Shown: positions 1 to 10,081 of the stretch, in pieces | Layout: every line of letters starts with the position of its first letter | Position numbering within the stretch: position 1 is the stretch's first letter | Origin: Candidatus Zhuqueibacterota bacterium | Lineage (GTDB): Bacteria; Zhuqueibacterota; Zhuqueibacteria; Zhuqueibacterales; Zhuqueibacteraceae | Assembly: GCA_022616415.1 (NCBI GenBank) | Contig: JAKEEU010000091.1 | Span: 1-64,000 of the forward strand | Direction of reading: 5' to 3' | DNA length: 64,000 nt | Position numbers and translations under genes: made by a program | The notes under the pieces: model-generated | The model's input: only the letters and a program-made list of their open reading frames with translations | What the model was told of the DNA's origin: nothing | Database searches by the model: none

Positions 1-1125
<1,125 letters not shown>

Positions 1126-1191
1126 GTTTTTCTTTTTGGCAAAAGAAAAAGGTTAGAATTGACTCACAACTTTTTGGGCCGTGCACGCTCT

Positions 1192-1204
1192 ATTTACAAA
1201 GAAC
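1192..1204 (-). promoter_or_regulatory. boxA-like antitermination site in the rRNA leader
   Basis: On the minus strand this reads GTTCTTTGTAAAT, close to the boxA core (GCTCTTT followed by A-rich sequence) in rrn leaders where NusB/NusE load. It sits about 70 nt upstream of the 16S 5' end and downstream of the promoter, as expected. It is a motif match only. Confidence 0.4.
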
Positions 1205-1332
1205 AAAACTACTTATACTGACAAAATTTTACTTGTGGACAGCATTAAATATAAGCAACACATCTTAAAAAAGCAAGCTTTTTTACAATCTTTTTTGTTA
1301 CATCTTTCTAACAACTTCATCGTAGAGCATAT

Positions 1333-1362
1333 ATAATATAAAACTTTCTCCCACAATGTCAA
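1333..1362 (-). promoter_or_regulatory. rRNA operon promoter, sigma-70 type
   Basis: On the minus strand a perfect TTGACA (1357-1362) is followed after 18 nt by TATTAT (1333-1338), five of six matching the TATAAT consensus. It lies about 210 nt upstream of the 16S 5' end in an AT-rich leader. The rest of 1126-1444 holds the boxA-like site and a short A/T-rich hairpin near 1268-1290. I see no gene there. Confidence 0.7.
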
Positions 1363-1444
1363 GAGATTTTTCGTGGGAAAACATTTTTTTACGCTCATGA
1401 AATAGAAACCGAAAATATAACGCTATGCGAAAATCTTGGCATCC

Positions 1445-2668
1445 TTATTTGGCCAAAATCATTTTTTTCATGTCGCGAAAACCGGCCGCCTCCAATTTAT
1501 AAAAATAAATGCCGCTCGCAAAGCCGGTGGCATCCCAAGTCATCGCATGCCTGCCTGAAGAAACCACGTCGTTCTTTATAACCGCCACTAAATTTCCATG
1601 GAGATCGTAAATAAATACTTTTACCGGCACCTCTTGACCGAGCTGAAACGCAATCGTCGTCGACGCATTAAAGGGATTGGGATAATTGCCAAACAACTCA
1701 AAGCCCTCGACGTTCTGATTCTTTTCTGCTGCCACGCCGGTCGTCTTTGCCATCGCGCGCCCAACTGCTTCCACCAACGACTGTGTGTCGGCAAGAATAT
1801 CCTGCCCAAGCGCCCAAATCATCACGCCGGCCAAGCCATTTGCTTTGGCATACTCGCATTTGAAGCTGAGGGAAAGTGAATCATCGAAAGTGACAAATTT
1901 TGTCCTGTGGGCATCGAGCAGATAAGGTACCTTTGAAACCTCATCCCAGAAATAATCCCAGCTGGAGCTTTGTCGCGGCGCAATCGAGCTGTATACCACC
2001 TCGCCGCCGCCGGTGCTCGGGCCGTATAAGCGGGAGGCATTGAACTCTCTTCCATAAAATGGCAATCCCAAATGAATTTGCTCTTTTGGTATCCGCCTGT
2101 TGATGTTCAAATATTGAACGCCTTGATGCCCTGATCCATCGAAATCAGTTGGTGGCGAGTACAAAGGCGCATTGTGCCCGGCATGATTGGTCCAAATGCC
2201 GTGAAAGTCGTAGGCCATCAAATTGAACCAATCCACATAAACGGCGAGGGCCGCGTAATTATGCCATTGGCCGTTGAAATCGGTGGCAACCGCAACCATC
2301 GTCACCAGCCAATCGGGGTTCTCGTTGTCGAAGGCCTCGCGAACCTCTTTGACCAAAGTGGTGAGGTTGGCGCGGTCCGCGGCAGTTTGCGGAAATTCCC
2401 AATCGAAGTCGGCGCCGTCGTATTCGTGAAGCTCGACATAGTTGACAATATTTTTCACAAAATTGGCGCGCGCGACAGCATCGGCTGCCATCGGAGAAAA
2501 ATACTGCGATTGACCGAAGCCCCCGAGCGAGATCAAGATCTTCCTGCCGGCATTGTGCGTTGCTTGGATCAGCTCCGGATGGTCCAAATTGCTGTAGCCG
2601 GCGATACTGCCATCTGCCAGCGGCCAGGCAAAAGCATGATTGAGGTGCGTCAAAATATCGAATCGCAC
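1445..2668 (-). CDS. GH18 chitinase-like glycosidase with C-terminal sorting domain; 5' end missing
   Basis: Family 18 glycoside hydrolase, acting on chitin or on the GlcNAc2 core of N-glycans. The catalytic signature is seen at residues 84-91 (DGADFDWE, E91 the expected proton donor), preceded by the SLGG strand near 47-50. Residues about 326-407 form a type IX (Por) sorting module, with a YPNPFN motif at its start and a KKMILAK tail. The start given is a GTG. Upstream, the frame stays open for only about 24 codons to a TGA with no ATG and no signal peptide, and that stretch matches a repeat seen again near 35726. The gene has therefore probably lost its true start and secretion signal. The catalytic part looks complete. 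Neighbouring 2997-7060 genes carry the same sorting module. Confidence 0.85.
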   Translation of the reverse strand: MRFDILTHLNHAFAWPLADGSIAGYSNLDHPELIQATHNAGRKILISLGGFGQSQYFSPMAADAVARANFVKNIVNYVELHEYDGADFDWEFPQTAADRANLTTLVKEVREAFDNENPDWLVTMVAVATDFNGQWHNYAALAVYVDWFNLMAYDFHGIWTNHAGHNAPLYSPPTDFDGSGHQGVQYLNINRRIPKEQIHLGLPFYGREFNASRLYGPSTGGGEVVYSSIAPRQSSSWDYFWDEVSKVPYLLDAHRTKFVTFDDSLSLSFKCEYAKANGLAGVMIWALGQDILADTQSLVEAVGRAMAKTTGVAAEKNQNVEGFELFGNYPNPFNASTTIAFQLGQEVPVKVFIYDLHGNLVAVIKNDVVSSGRHAMTWDATGFASGIYFYKLEAAGFRDMKKMILAK

Positions 2669-2700
2669 TTTCGCTTTGAGATGATTCTGAGTAATGCCTC

Positions 2701-2728
2701 CGTTACCGGTGGAGAAGATGTCATTCCG
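2701..2728. repeat. Dispersed short repeat (copy 1)
   Basis: These 28 bases match 35726-35753 at 24 of 28 positions in the same orientation. The copy lies exactly where the GH18 gene loses its expected 5' end, so repeat-associated rearrangement is a likely cause. Confidence 0.6.
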
Positions 2729-2792
2729 GAAGAATCCTTTTCATTCCAGCACTGGACTTGACAACAAAAAAGATGCCTCCCGCAGGGTCAAC

Positions 2793-2851
2793 TGGCCGGT
2801 CACTAAAGCATTTTGAACTCGAAAAGCACAAGTCATGCAAGTGACCGGTCA
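2793..2851. repeat. Inverted repeat with 12-bp arms
   Basis: The left arm TGGCCGGTCACT (2793-2804) and right arm AGTGACCGGTCA (2840-2851) pair at 11 of 12 positions around a 35-nt loop. It lies in the gene-free gap upstream of the broken GH18 gene. It may be a mobile palindromic element or a regulatory hairpin. Confidence 0.5.
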
Positions 2852-2880
2852 GCACCATTTGACTTTCAGTCATTTTTCAG

Positions 2881-2980
2881 TAAGAAACCACTTGTCAATG
2901 CGAGGCGCCTTTTGCCGAAGCGATCTTCTCGTAGGCAAGAGACTGCTTCGCTAAAGAACGCTGGCAGTGACGGTTTCTTA
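2881..2980. repeat. 100-bp palindromic REP/MITE-like element
   Basis: The outer arms TAAGAAACC (2881-2889) and GGTTTCTTA (2972-2980) are perfect inverted repeats. Inside, 2893-2971 is an imperfect palindrome of the widespread type built from GTCAnTGCnAG, GCGAAGCnnTCT and their complements, known from many unrelated bacterial genomes. It ends 16 bp before the stop of the next gene. No coding content is seen. Confidence 0.6.
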
Positions 2981-2996
2981 GAAATAACATTTGGCC

Positions 2997-4691
2997 TTAT
3001 TTCATCCACGTCATTTTTTTGACCAGCCGGCGGCTCCCGAAATCCAGGACGTAAAAATAAATTCCGCTGCCATGGCCGCTCATGTCGACGGTCACTGTAT
3101 GCGAACCCTGGGAGTTGTGAACGTCGTCCAAAACGGTTTGAACGATTTGCCCGCTTAGACTATAGATTTTCAAGCTGATTTTGCCGGGAAGATCAAGCTC
3201 GAATCGGATCGTTGTTGAAGGGTTTCCCGCAGAGCGGGATGTCGCTCCGCTCCAAAAAGGATTGGGAAAATTTTGTGCAAGATGGAAATGCTGCGGTTGG
3301 TCGAAAGCGCTTTTGACCGAAGTGGGCTTTGCCGGCAGCGTGATCTCCCAAATGTTGGGCGCGCCGGTTTCAATAGCATAAATCTTATTGCCGAGCATCA
3401 CCGCATCAACCGGCCCCCGGTCAAATCTGCCGCCAGAAAAGCCTTCGACCAGGCGCGTGACTTTCACTTCATAGCGTTGCTCAGCTTCAATCTTCCGGAG
3501 ATCGAGGTGGAGCAGGTCGTTGCCGGGATCGCCCAAAGCCGCGCTGCCGGTGCCGAAACACAGAGCAAAGGCATCACCGCTAAATTCGTCGCTCAAAGCA
3601 TTTTCGCGATCGAAAACCAAACCCAAGGGAACGCGATGCGGTGTAAAAGTCGAAATCGAAACGCCCGCGTCGCCGGCATCTTTCACCGTGCCATCCGGCT
3701 CGCGATAACGATCGGCATCCGGGCCGCTATTCGAAACCGGATCGGTAAATTCTATGTCGCCGGGCGGAGAAGGATAGGTTGGATCGTCATGAAAAAAGCC
3801 CAGTCCGTAAGCAAAAGAAGATCGGCTGACGAGTGGATCGGCATCCGGATTATATCCAGGAAATTGTTGCGGCGTATTGTTCGTCCCGATGCGCCAGGGG
3901 AAGCCATAGTGAAATCCCTCGCGAATCCAATTCAATTCCTCGGAGTCGTCGCGGTCGCCGGAATTTTCAGCGCCGAAAAGATCGCCGTTGGGCGCGAAGG
4001 CCAGATCAAAATGGTTGCGTAAGCCGCTCGCAAACAGATACTCGTTGGTTTTGAGAAATGCTACATCATTCTCGAGCAAAATATTTTGCCCATCCAAAGG
4101 GAGACGGAGGATAATCGAGGTGAGCGGCAATTCCCGAGTGCCGTCGCCGCGTTGATCTTCGCCGTGATCGGTGCGGGCGCCACTGTTCACGTAGAGATGC
4201 CGTTCATCCGGGCTGATGGCGATGGCGTTGAAATTGTGGTTGAACTGAATATTGAGCGGGTACGGCACGGTTTGCGCTACCGTTGACCAAACGCGCGTTT
4301 TTCCTTGCAGCTCGCCCTTTTTGATGATGCCGATATTATCAGTGTTGTTTTGCGTGAGGTTGCCGACGAGAAAAAAAGTGCCGTTGTTGGAGATGGCAAA
4401 GCCGGCAGCCGAGGTGATGCCATGATCGGCCGCGGTGCTGACGAGCTGCTTGCTCGGCCCATTGCGGTCGAGGCGATAAATCTCGCCGCTGATTCTGAGG
4501 TAATAAAGATCGCCTGAGGCCGGATCCTTCTCGATGCGGATGCAGTTGTTTTCCACGCTCGCAAAGCGCCGCACCTGAATATCGGCGCGCAACGGCCTTG
4601 GCGCATTGGTTTGAGCGACGAGGCGGTGAGCCGAAAAAATTGAAACACCGATAAAAGGCACAAATGCCCAAGCCCGCAATGATTTTTTCAT
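2997..4691 (-). CDS. Secreted glucose/sorbosone dehydrogenase-like beta-propeller with sorting domain
   Basis: The protein resembles PQQ-dependent soluble aldose/sorbosone dehydrogenases, six-bladed propellers that oxidise sugars. Supporting segments include SGLRNHFDLAFAPNGDLF, AENSGDRDDSEELNWIREG with HYGFPW, and a late HRVPLGLVFD strand. The last 80 or so residues are the type IX sorting module (NFPNPFW, then GIYFYVLDF and a KKMTWMK tail). The start was moved to the internal ATG at 4691, where a Sec signal follows (MKKS, hydrophobic stretch, cleavage near LVAQ). A GGAG lies just upstream. The longer frame to 4754 adds residues with no signal character and overlaps an inverted repeat. The exact substrate cannot be read from sequence, and the PQQ ligands were not verified. 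Confidence 0.8.
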   Translation of the reverse strand: MKKSLRAWAFVPFIGVSIFSAHRLVAQTNAPRPLRADIQVRRFASVENNCIRIEKDPASGDLYYLRISGEIYRLDRNGPSKQLVSTAADHGITSAAGFAISNNGTFFLVGNLTQNNTDNIGIIKKGELQGKTRVWSTVAQTVPYPLNIQFNHNFNAIAISPDERHLYVNSGARTDHGEDQRGDGTRELPLTSIILRLPLDGQNILLENDVAFLKTNEYLFASGLRNHFDLAFAPNGDLFGAENSGDRDDSEELNWIREGFHYGFPWRIGTNNTPQQFPGYNPDADPLVSRSSFAYGLGFFHDDPTYPSPPGDIEFTDPVSNSGPDADRYREPDGTVKDAGDAGVSISTFTPHRVPLGLVFDRENALSDEFSGDAFALCFGTGSAALGDPGNDLLHLDLRKIEAEQRYEVKVTRLVEGFSGGRFDRGPVDAVMLGNKIYAIETGAPNIWEITLPAKPTSVKSAFDQPQHFHLAQNFPNPFWSGATSRSAGNPSTTIRFELDLPGKISLKIYSLSGQIVQTVLDDVHNSQGSHTVTVDMSGHGSGIYFYVLDFGSRRLVKKMTWMK

Positions 4692-4716
4692 TGCTCCATT
4701 AAATCTTTCGGTGAGA

Positions 4717-4794
4717 CTCGGTGATTTCGGCGCCATTCGACGGAAAAGAATCACCGCCGAGCGTCACCATACGGGCGTAGCCGAAGTCACCGAG
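4717..4794. repeat. Inverted repeat, 15-bp arms, between two secreted-enzyme genes
   Basis: CTCGGTGATTTCGGC (4717-4731) pairs with GCCGAAGTCACCGAG (4780-4794) at 14 of 15 positions. It fills the gap between the dehydrogenase-like gene and the haloperoxidase gene. It has no adjacent T-run, so it is a dispersed palindrome rather than a standard terminator. Confidence 0.5.
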
Positions 4795-4825
4795 TTTTGC
4801 CGATAAAACTTACAGTAGCTGATGG

Positions 4826-7060
4826 CTATTTGATGATCAGCACTCGCTGCGACAATTTCCAAGCATTTCCAGTTATCCTCAACAGGTAAATGCCGGAGGC
4901 CATCCTATCCGTGCTCAGCGTAACGTGCTTCTGACTCGGTGTTCCCGGCACGGCCTGCGTATGCACCAACTGCCCCTGGAGGTTGTACAGTTGCACGACG
5001 ACATTTGACACTGGCCGATTCAATTCCACCGTCAGCAACTTCCCGCTGTTTATCGGATTGGGGTAAACTTTCATTGCGGGTGTTGCCGGCACCGTCGCCG
5101 TTGCAGGCGCGCGGTCTGCCACGCCGGTCGTTTGCCCGGTAAAATAACGTTCAGCGAGATTGAAGGCGTTGACGCCAAGTTTTTTGCCGATCAAGCGCCC
5201 CGGAATATCATCGGCCGGCGGATGGATTCCGCCCCAGATTCGTGAGAGACTGGTCTGGTCGGAGGCGTCCCGGTAGGTTGCCCATTGCAAAGTCACATCG
5301 ACGCTGGGGCCATCCTCAAAAACCAGAAACTCGTTCTTGGGAGCATGAAATTCCCCCATGCCACCGGGGAAATACTCATCGCCGGTCAGCAGTGTCATAA
5401 CTTCAGCCGCGGTACGAGAGAATGTCGAGTGGCCGGAGATATATCCCGCAAACGGCGGCGTGACAAAAGTCGACCGCTGATAGGGCCACCAATTCTCGGC
5501 CAAAATCCAGTCCACGCCGGCGACATCAGTTTCCGGATCAAAAATGTAGTCCGGACCGCGCCAGGCTTTGAGCTTGATCTTGCCGATATTTTCGCCATTG
5601 TTTCCGGCAAGCTGGTCGCTACTATCCTGCACCATCTCGATAAAGCCTTCTACCAAATGAATGCCCGCCGGATGGTATCGCGGAAGATTCGGATCCGAAC
5701 CCTGCCCGCGGTCTGCCATCGCGCGAATAGCCGAAATCGGACGGACATAATCATACCAACCTTTTATGCCCCAAGCCGTAACCGCGGCATCGTGAACCGC
5801 GCCGCCCAAAATGAAATAGGCCTTGACGTCCCATTCGAGATCATCAAGTATCGGCCCCGTGCCTTTAAATCGCTTCTCAAACAGCGGATGATCATTGACG
5901 TAGTTCAAGATGGTAAACCAGTGACCTGGCGGGGTTTCGGAGTCTGGGCCATCCGCCCAAAACTCGGCAAGCACCCGCGTGTAGTCGCCACGAGGAACGA
6001 ACTGTGGTTGGTAAGGCTGTCCGGTGCGGGGATTTACCGAGTACCCTTGGCCGATATCCCCACCTTCCAACAGTTTATAAAAATTCCGGTGCTCTGCAAA
6101 GGTTTGAGGAAGCTGTTGGACATTGCCGATTTTTGCAGGTGAAATGTCCCACATCACACCGTCTGTCGGGTCAAGCTGTCCCGACCAGACAGAAACCAGC
6201 TCGAATGTCCATTTGTATTCTTCTGATATTCCGCCAACTTTGGTCGTGTCAATATAGGGAGGAGCGCCGGGATCATGATAGACCCAGTAGTCATATCCAT
6301 CACGGTTGTAAATCGTTCGATCGGCTGGGGTGAGAGCAAAAGGCACGACCTGTCCCCACTCCGGGCTGAGAAATTTAGTTATATTGCCCGGGATGATGTT
6401 TCCGGCCTGGTCGATGATTGTACCCAGCCGCAGTGGCTGCCAACGGTTCCAATCAACAATATCCGGATTGCCCGGCAGGAGTGGATCCAAAGGTGGATTA
6501 AAAGGTTGGTAGTGTACATAGGCATAGTCGTTTTGCTCATTGGCGCCGTCTTGCAGGCCAAAATCGATCAGATTCTGCGCGATATAATTGCCCAATGCCG
6601 CCGGCGATCCGGCGGAATAATCCGTGGAAGTGAACGAGGTGCTATATCCTAATGCCGCCAGCAGCGAATCAAATTGGGCAAGCGAGCCCACGGCGCCGGG
6701 GGAATTTTTGAAACGGTGACTGAGCAAGCGGTACACCGCATAACTAACGGCTTCTTCTCTGGCCGCCTGCACATTGGCCGGAGCAGCAATGCCGTTAAAA
6801 GGGCAGGTATATCCACCGACCGTTTTGCCCAATAAGTAGGTACCGGCGACCTCGTCGTAGGCAGCCCAAGCGTCGTACATGGCCATCGAGGTATGGAAGA
6901 GATTGCGCGCGTGAACCGTCGGCCGGGCGAAATCTTTTCTGATCGCCTGGATCAACGCTTCGTTCCACTTGCGGGCGACGGAGTGCTGCTGAGCCTCCGC
7001 TGTGTTAGAAACACTGAAAACCAATACGATTGGCAGCGCGAATAAGAGCTTTCTTTTCAT
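4826..7060 (-). CDS. Secreted vanadium-dependent haloperoxidase (PAP2 superfamily) with sorting domain
   Basis: A 744-residue protein of the vanadium haloperoxidase/acid phosphatase fold, which uses vanadate and H2O2 to oxidise halides, or in some relatives acts as a phosphatase. Signature parts are in order: YVRPISAIRAM near 438-448, SGHSTFSR at 542-549, and RIWGGIHPPADD at 607-618, with H613 the expected vanadate-ligand or catalytic histidine. An N-terminal Sec signal is clear (MKRKLL, hydrophobic core, AEAQQ). Residues about 665-744 are a type IX sorting module (VYPNPINSG, GIYLLRITG). The AT-rich 7061-7301 stretch upstream holds no gene and probably its promoter. Halide specificity cannot be predicted. 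Confidence 0.9.
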   Translation of the reverse strand: MKRKLLFALPIVLVFSVSNTAEAQQHSVARKWNEALIQAIRKDFARPTVHARNLFHTSMAMYDAWAAYDEVAGTYLLGKTVGGYTCPFNGIAAPANVQAAREEAVSYAVYRLLSHRFKNSPGAVGSLAQFDSLLAALGYSTSFTSTDYSAGSPAALGNYIAQNLIDFGLQDGANEQNDYAYVHYQPFNPPLDPLLPGNPDIVDWNRWQPLRLGTIIDQAGNIIPGNITKFLSPEWGQVVPFALTPADRTIYNRDGYDYWVYHDPGAPPYIDTTKVGGISEEYKWTFELVSVWSGQLDPTDGVMWDISPAKIGNVQQLPQTFAEHRNFYKLLEGGDIGQGYSVNPRTGQPYQPQFVPRGDYTRVLAEFWADGPDSETPPGHWFTILNYVNDHPLFEKRFKGTGPILDDLEWDVKAYFILGGAVHDAAVTAWGIKGWYDYVRPISAIRAMADRGQGSDPNLPRYHPAGIHLVEGFIEMVQDSSDQLAGNNGENIGKIKLKAWRGPDYIFDPETDVAGVDWILAENWWPYQRSTFVTPPFAGYISGHSTFSRTAAEVMTLLTGDEYFPGGMGEFHAPKNEFLVFEDGPSVDVTLQWATYRDASDQTSLSRIWGGIHPPADDIPGRLIGKKLGVNAFNLAERYFTGQTTGVADRAPATATVPATPAMKVYPNPINSGKLLTVELNRPVSNVVVQLYNLQGQLVHTQAVPGTPSQKHVTLSTDRMASGIYLLRITGNAWKLSQRVLIIK

Positions 7061-7301
7061 AGAGTTCTTACCTCCCTAAATTAGAGGTGCTGTGACGCTT
7101 TAAGAATTTGATTTGAATTAGCTGACCGTCTTATTCCAGCCCTCCCAAGCGGGGTCGCGGTATAAACACAAGATGAAAACTGTCCAAGTTAATTTATCCC
7201 ACTTCCTGAATGCAATTTTCACAATCAATACTTGGGCAAAATCAACTCGGATCAATATACAAAAAATTCAATTCAAAGCAATATTATTTTTTTGCTGATA
7301 A

Positions 7302-7880
7302 TCATGACCGATCGAGCGCTTGTAAAATCCGCCGCGAAGCCTCGAACAAATCGTCGGCGATGTGGTTCGGTTGAAATTCGCCGCCCGCGAGCCCTTTCTC
7401 GGATTCAAGTCCATAACCGGTGCGAACCAGAATCGTTCGGCAACCAACGGCTTCGCCTGCTTGCAGGTCGGCGGGCTTGTCGCCCGCGATGAAAGATTGG
7501 TGAAGGTCGAGGTTCAGCTCGCGAGCCGCTTTTTCCAGCAAGCCCGGCTTTGGCTTGCGGCAGTTGCAATCTTTTTTGTAGACCCCAATCCCTGCGGTCG
7601 GATGATGCGGGCAATAGTAGATAGCATCAATGTGCGCGTCTTGCGCACGGAGCATTTTTATCAATTCGAGGTGAATCTGCTGCAGCGCCGCCTCGGAGAA
7701 ATAGCCGCGCGCAATGCCGGCTTGATTGGTGATGATTACGACTTTCAATCCGGCCTGATTGAGTCGCTTGATCGCCTCGGCAGCGCCGGCAATCAGCCGA
7801 AGCTGATCGGGACGGCTGAGATAGTTCACTTCTTCATTAATAGTGCCATCGCGATCAAGAAACACGCAGCGGTTGAGCAT
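7302..7880 (-). CDS. gmhB: D-glycero-D-manno-heptose 1,7-bisphosphate phosphatase (HAD-IIIA)
   Basis: Removes the 7- or 1-phosphate in heptose activation. HAD motif I is DRDGTIN near the N-terminus. The GmhB zinc loop is visible as CPHH followed about 16 residues later by CNCRKPKPG. Motif III-IV is FIAGDKPADL. The ATG at 7880 was chosen because it starts right before the first strand (MLNRCVFLDRDG) and has a TAGGAG upstream. A further ATG at 7916 lies inside a palindromic element. The gene follows hddC and hddA in the same direction. The related histidinol-phosphatase domain is the alternative, but the context favours heptose. Confidence 0.88.
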   Translation of the reverse strand: MLNRCVFLDRDGTINEEVNYLSRPDQLRLIAGAAEAIKRLNQAGLKVVIITNQAGIARGYFSEAALQQIHLELIKMLRAQDAHIDAIYYCPHHPTAGIGVYKKDCNCRKPKPGLLEKAARELNLDLHQSFIAGDKPADLQAGEAVGCRTILVRTGYGLESEKGLAGGEFQPNHIADDLFEASRRILQALDRS

Positions 7881-7890
7881 GGCTCCTAAC

Positions 7891-8015
7891 GTTTGTAGTA
7901 GCGCCTTCAGGCGCAAGACATGAAAAATGAGTAAAAGCTTTTTTGTTTGCTGAGGCGAGTTCTAAATTCCAAGCAAGGTGCCAGAAGGCTACGCCCGTAG
8001 GGCATTACTACGAAC
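7891..8015. repeat. 125-bp MITE-like element with inverted ends
   Basis: GTTTGTAGTAGCGCC (7891-7905) and GGCATTACTACGAAC (8001-8015) are inverted with 12 of 15 matches. Each is followed inward by a small palindrome (CGCCTTCAGGCG and CTACGCCCGTAG). It fills the whole gap between hddA and gmhB and reaches the hddA stop codon. No coding frame is credible here. Confidence 0.55.
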
Positions 8016-9043
8016 TATGATCGCACTTCCCACGTTTGCAGTCCATGATGGTCGAATGTAAACTCCACGAACTGGCCGCCCAACTTCTCCAATTCTTCGG
8101 CGATGACGTGCTTCTTGTCGAACTCACAGTAAAGCAGCAAATAGCCGCCGCCGCCGGCGCCGAGAATTTTGCCGCCCAGCGCGCCGTGCTTTCTGGCGGT
8201 TTCGTAAAGTGCATCAATCGTTTCGTTGGTGATCTGCCTGGCCATTTTCTTCTTGTTGATCCACGCCTCGTGCAACAACCGGCCAAAATCATCCAGGCGC
8301 GCCTGTAGCAGCGCATTTTTCAATTCGACGGTGATTCTTTTCAATTCCTCCATCGCCTTGAGTACATCTTCCTCTTTTTTCGTATACGCCTCGACTTGGT
8401 CGGTGATGATGTTGGCCGACAAGCGGGTCCGCCCCGTGTAGCACAAGAGCAAGCGATATTCAAGCTCGTTAATGACGCCGGCGTCGATCCGCAGTGGATT
8501 GACCACGACGTTTGAAAGCCCGAGGCCGGGCCCAAATTCGATAAAATTAAAGCCGCCAAAAGTCGCGGCGTATTGATCCTGCATTCCTCCTTTAATGCCC
8601 AAATCCTCGCGCTCGATGTGATAAGCGAGGCTGGCGATCTCATAGTTGGTCAACGGCAGGCTTTGCAAATGCTTGAGCAGCCCGATGAGCGCGACCACCA
8701 TGGTCGAGGATGAGCCTAATCCCGATCCGGGCGGCGCGTCGCTGTGAATGAAAAAATCAAATCCTTGCTTGTAACCCTTGTTCAAATTTTTAATGACGGC
8801 TTTCACCAAATCCAGCTCGCCGTTGTAATTCATCTCAACGTCGAGGTTATATTTGGCCACGATGTCGTAATCGAGCGAAGTCACCGCGACGTTGCGGTCG
8901 TCGCGCCGGCGCAACGATCCGTAAGCATACTTGTCGATGGTCGCGCTCAAGACCACGCCGCCGTACTCGTCTTTGTAGGGTGAAACTTCGGTGCCGCCGC
9001 CGGAAAAACTGATTCGCAACGGCGCCTTGCTGCGAATGATCAT
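8015..9043 (-). CDS. hddA: D-glycero-alpha-D-manno-heptose-7-phosphate kinase (GHMP family)
   Basis: GHMP kinase that phosphorylates C1 of the heptose phosphate on the alpha (GDP-heptose) branch. It opens with RSKAPLRISFSGGGTEVSPY, typical of HddA/LmbP-like kinases. The ATP loop PPGSGLGSSSTM lies near 105-116, and the C-terminal GGKILGAGGGGYLLLYC is GHMP motif 3. Length (342) fits. It overlaps hddC by 4 bp (ATGA), so the two are translationally coupled. Confidence 0.92.
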   Translation of the reverse strand: MIIRSKAPLRISFSGGGTEVSPYKDEYGGVVLSATIDKYAYGSLRRRDDRNVAVTSLDYDIVAKYNLDVEMNYNGELDLVKAVIKNLNKGYKQGFDFFIHSDAPPGSGLGSSSTMVVALIGLLKHLQSLPLTNYEIASLAYHIEREDLGIKGGMQDQYAATFGGFNFIEFGPGLGLSNVVVNPLRIDAGVINELEYRLLLCYTGRTRLSANIITDQVEAYTKKEEDVLKAMEELKRITVELKNALLQARLDDFGRLLHEAWINKKKMARQITNETIDALYETARKHGALGGKILGAGGGGYLLLYCEFDKKHVIAEELEKLGGQFVEFTFDHHGLQTWEVRS

Positions 9044-9759
9044 GATCGCATCCCTGAGATATATTGTTGGAATCCCTGGTATCCGGCCGGGGTGCCGATG
9101 TCGACGAAGTAGCCCTTGCTCTCATACCCAAACAGCCGATGCCCTTGGTTTAAAAGAGCCGGAAACGTTTCTTTCTCCAATGAAACTTTTTGCGCAGGCG
9201 GAATATGCTGCAAAATTTCCGGCGCCAAAACGTAAATGCCGGCGTTGATCAGCTTGGAGGCCTCGGCCCGCTCGGGCTTTTCCTCGAAGCGCAAAATCTT
9301 ATGCTCGGCGTCTATGGTGACAGAGCCGAAATTTCTGGCGTCTTGGATCTCGGTCAACGCCAATGTGCCGATGCCATTGTGCTCGGCGCTTTTCCGCTGA
9401 TGAAATTTGATGAGATTTCTCAGGTCGACGTCGAAATACGTGTCGCCATTCAAAACCAAAAAAAACCCATCAATAAACGGTTGCGCCTGTTTCAAAGCGC
9501 CGGCCGTGCCCAACAACTCTTTCTCGATAGAGTAATCGATTCTGATGCCCCATTTCTTGCCGTTGCCGAAATAGTCCTGAATGTGCTCGTAAAGATAACC
9601 AACGCAGAGAATCAAATGGTTGACGTCGCAGCGCTTCAAGAACTCGACCTGATACTCGATAAAAGGCTTGCCATCCACGGCGGCCATCGGCTTAGGCTTG
9701 TCGTTGACCACGGACCGCAACCGCGTCCCCAACCCGCCAGCCAAAATCAAAGCTTGCAT
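9040..9759 (-). CDS. hddC: D-glycero-alpha-D-manno-heptose 1-phosphate guanylyltransferase
   Basis: Nucleotidyltransferase that makes GDP-heptose. The GTP-binding N-terminus is MQALILAGGLGTRLRSVV, and FLVLNGDTYFDVDL carries the metal-binding aspartate. I moved the start to the ATG at 9759 because the signature begins there; the frame upstream to 9837 adds 26 unrelated residues. Related thymidylyl- and mannose-1-phosphate transferases look similar, but the overlap with hddA and nearby gmhB point to heptose. No gmhA isomerase is in the window. Confidence 0.9.
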   Translation of the reverse strand: MQALILAGGLGTRLRSVVNDKPKPMAAVDGKPFIEYQVEFLKRCDVNHLILCVGYLYEHIQDYFGNGKKWGIRIDYSIEKELLGTAGALKQAQPFIDGFFLVLNGDTYFDVDLRNLIKFHQRKSAEHNGIGTLALTEIQDARNFGSVTIDAEHKILRFEEKPERAEASKLINAGIYVLAPEILQHIPPAQKVSLEKETFPALLNQGHRLFGYESKGYFVDIGTPAGYQGFQQYISGMRS

Positions 9760-9800
9760 ATTGTAATTTTCAATTTTTTTCGGTCGAATACAAGAAAAAT

Positions 9801-10081
9801 TTAGAACTTCTTTGGTTTCCATACCGGTTGAGAGCATTTTCCCTTATGAACAAGTTGAATCCACCCAGAACCGTCGGTTGCAGCTAGAAATACCTTATTC
9901 GATCCTCTTGTTGGTTTTGAGACGAAAGCAGCAAATCGCCCATCAGGTGATAAGCTTGGGGATGCAATTTCTACAGTAGTGATGTCTGGTTTTTCATAAA
10001 GCTTGATAAATTTTTCACCAGTCCTTGAAATTCGATACAAGCTAAATCTCCCGTTTAGTACACCAGATCTGCCCGTTGGGT
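9801..10081 (-). pseudogene. C-terminal remnant of a TolB/PD40 beta-propeller protein
   Basis: The frame contains SPSLSPDGRFAAFVS followed by VFLAATDGSGWIQLV and QPVWKPKKF, the pattern of WD40-like PD40 propeller repeats at a natural C-terminus. It is cut on its N-terminal side at about 10082, where the 66-bp tandem repeat begins. The upstream part of the open frame is translated repeat. What remains is too short for a propeller. Confidence 0.6.
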
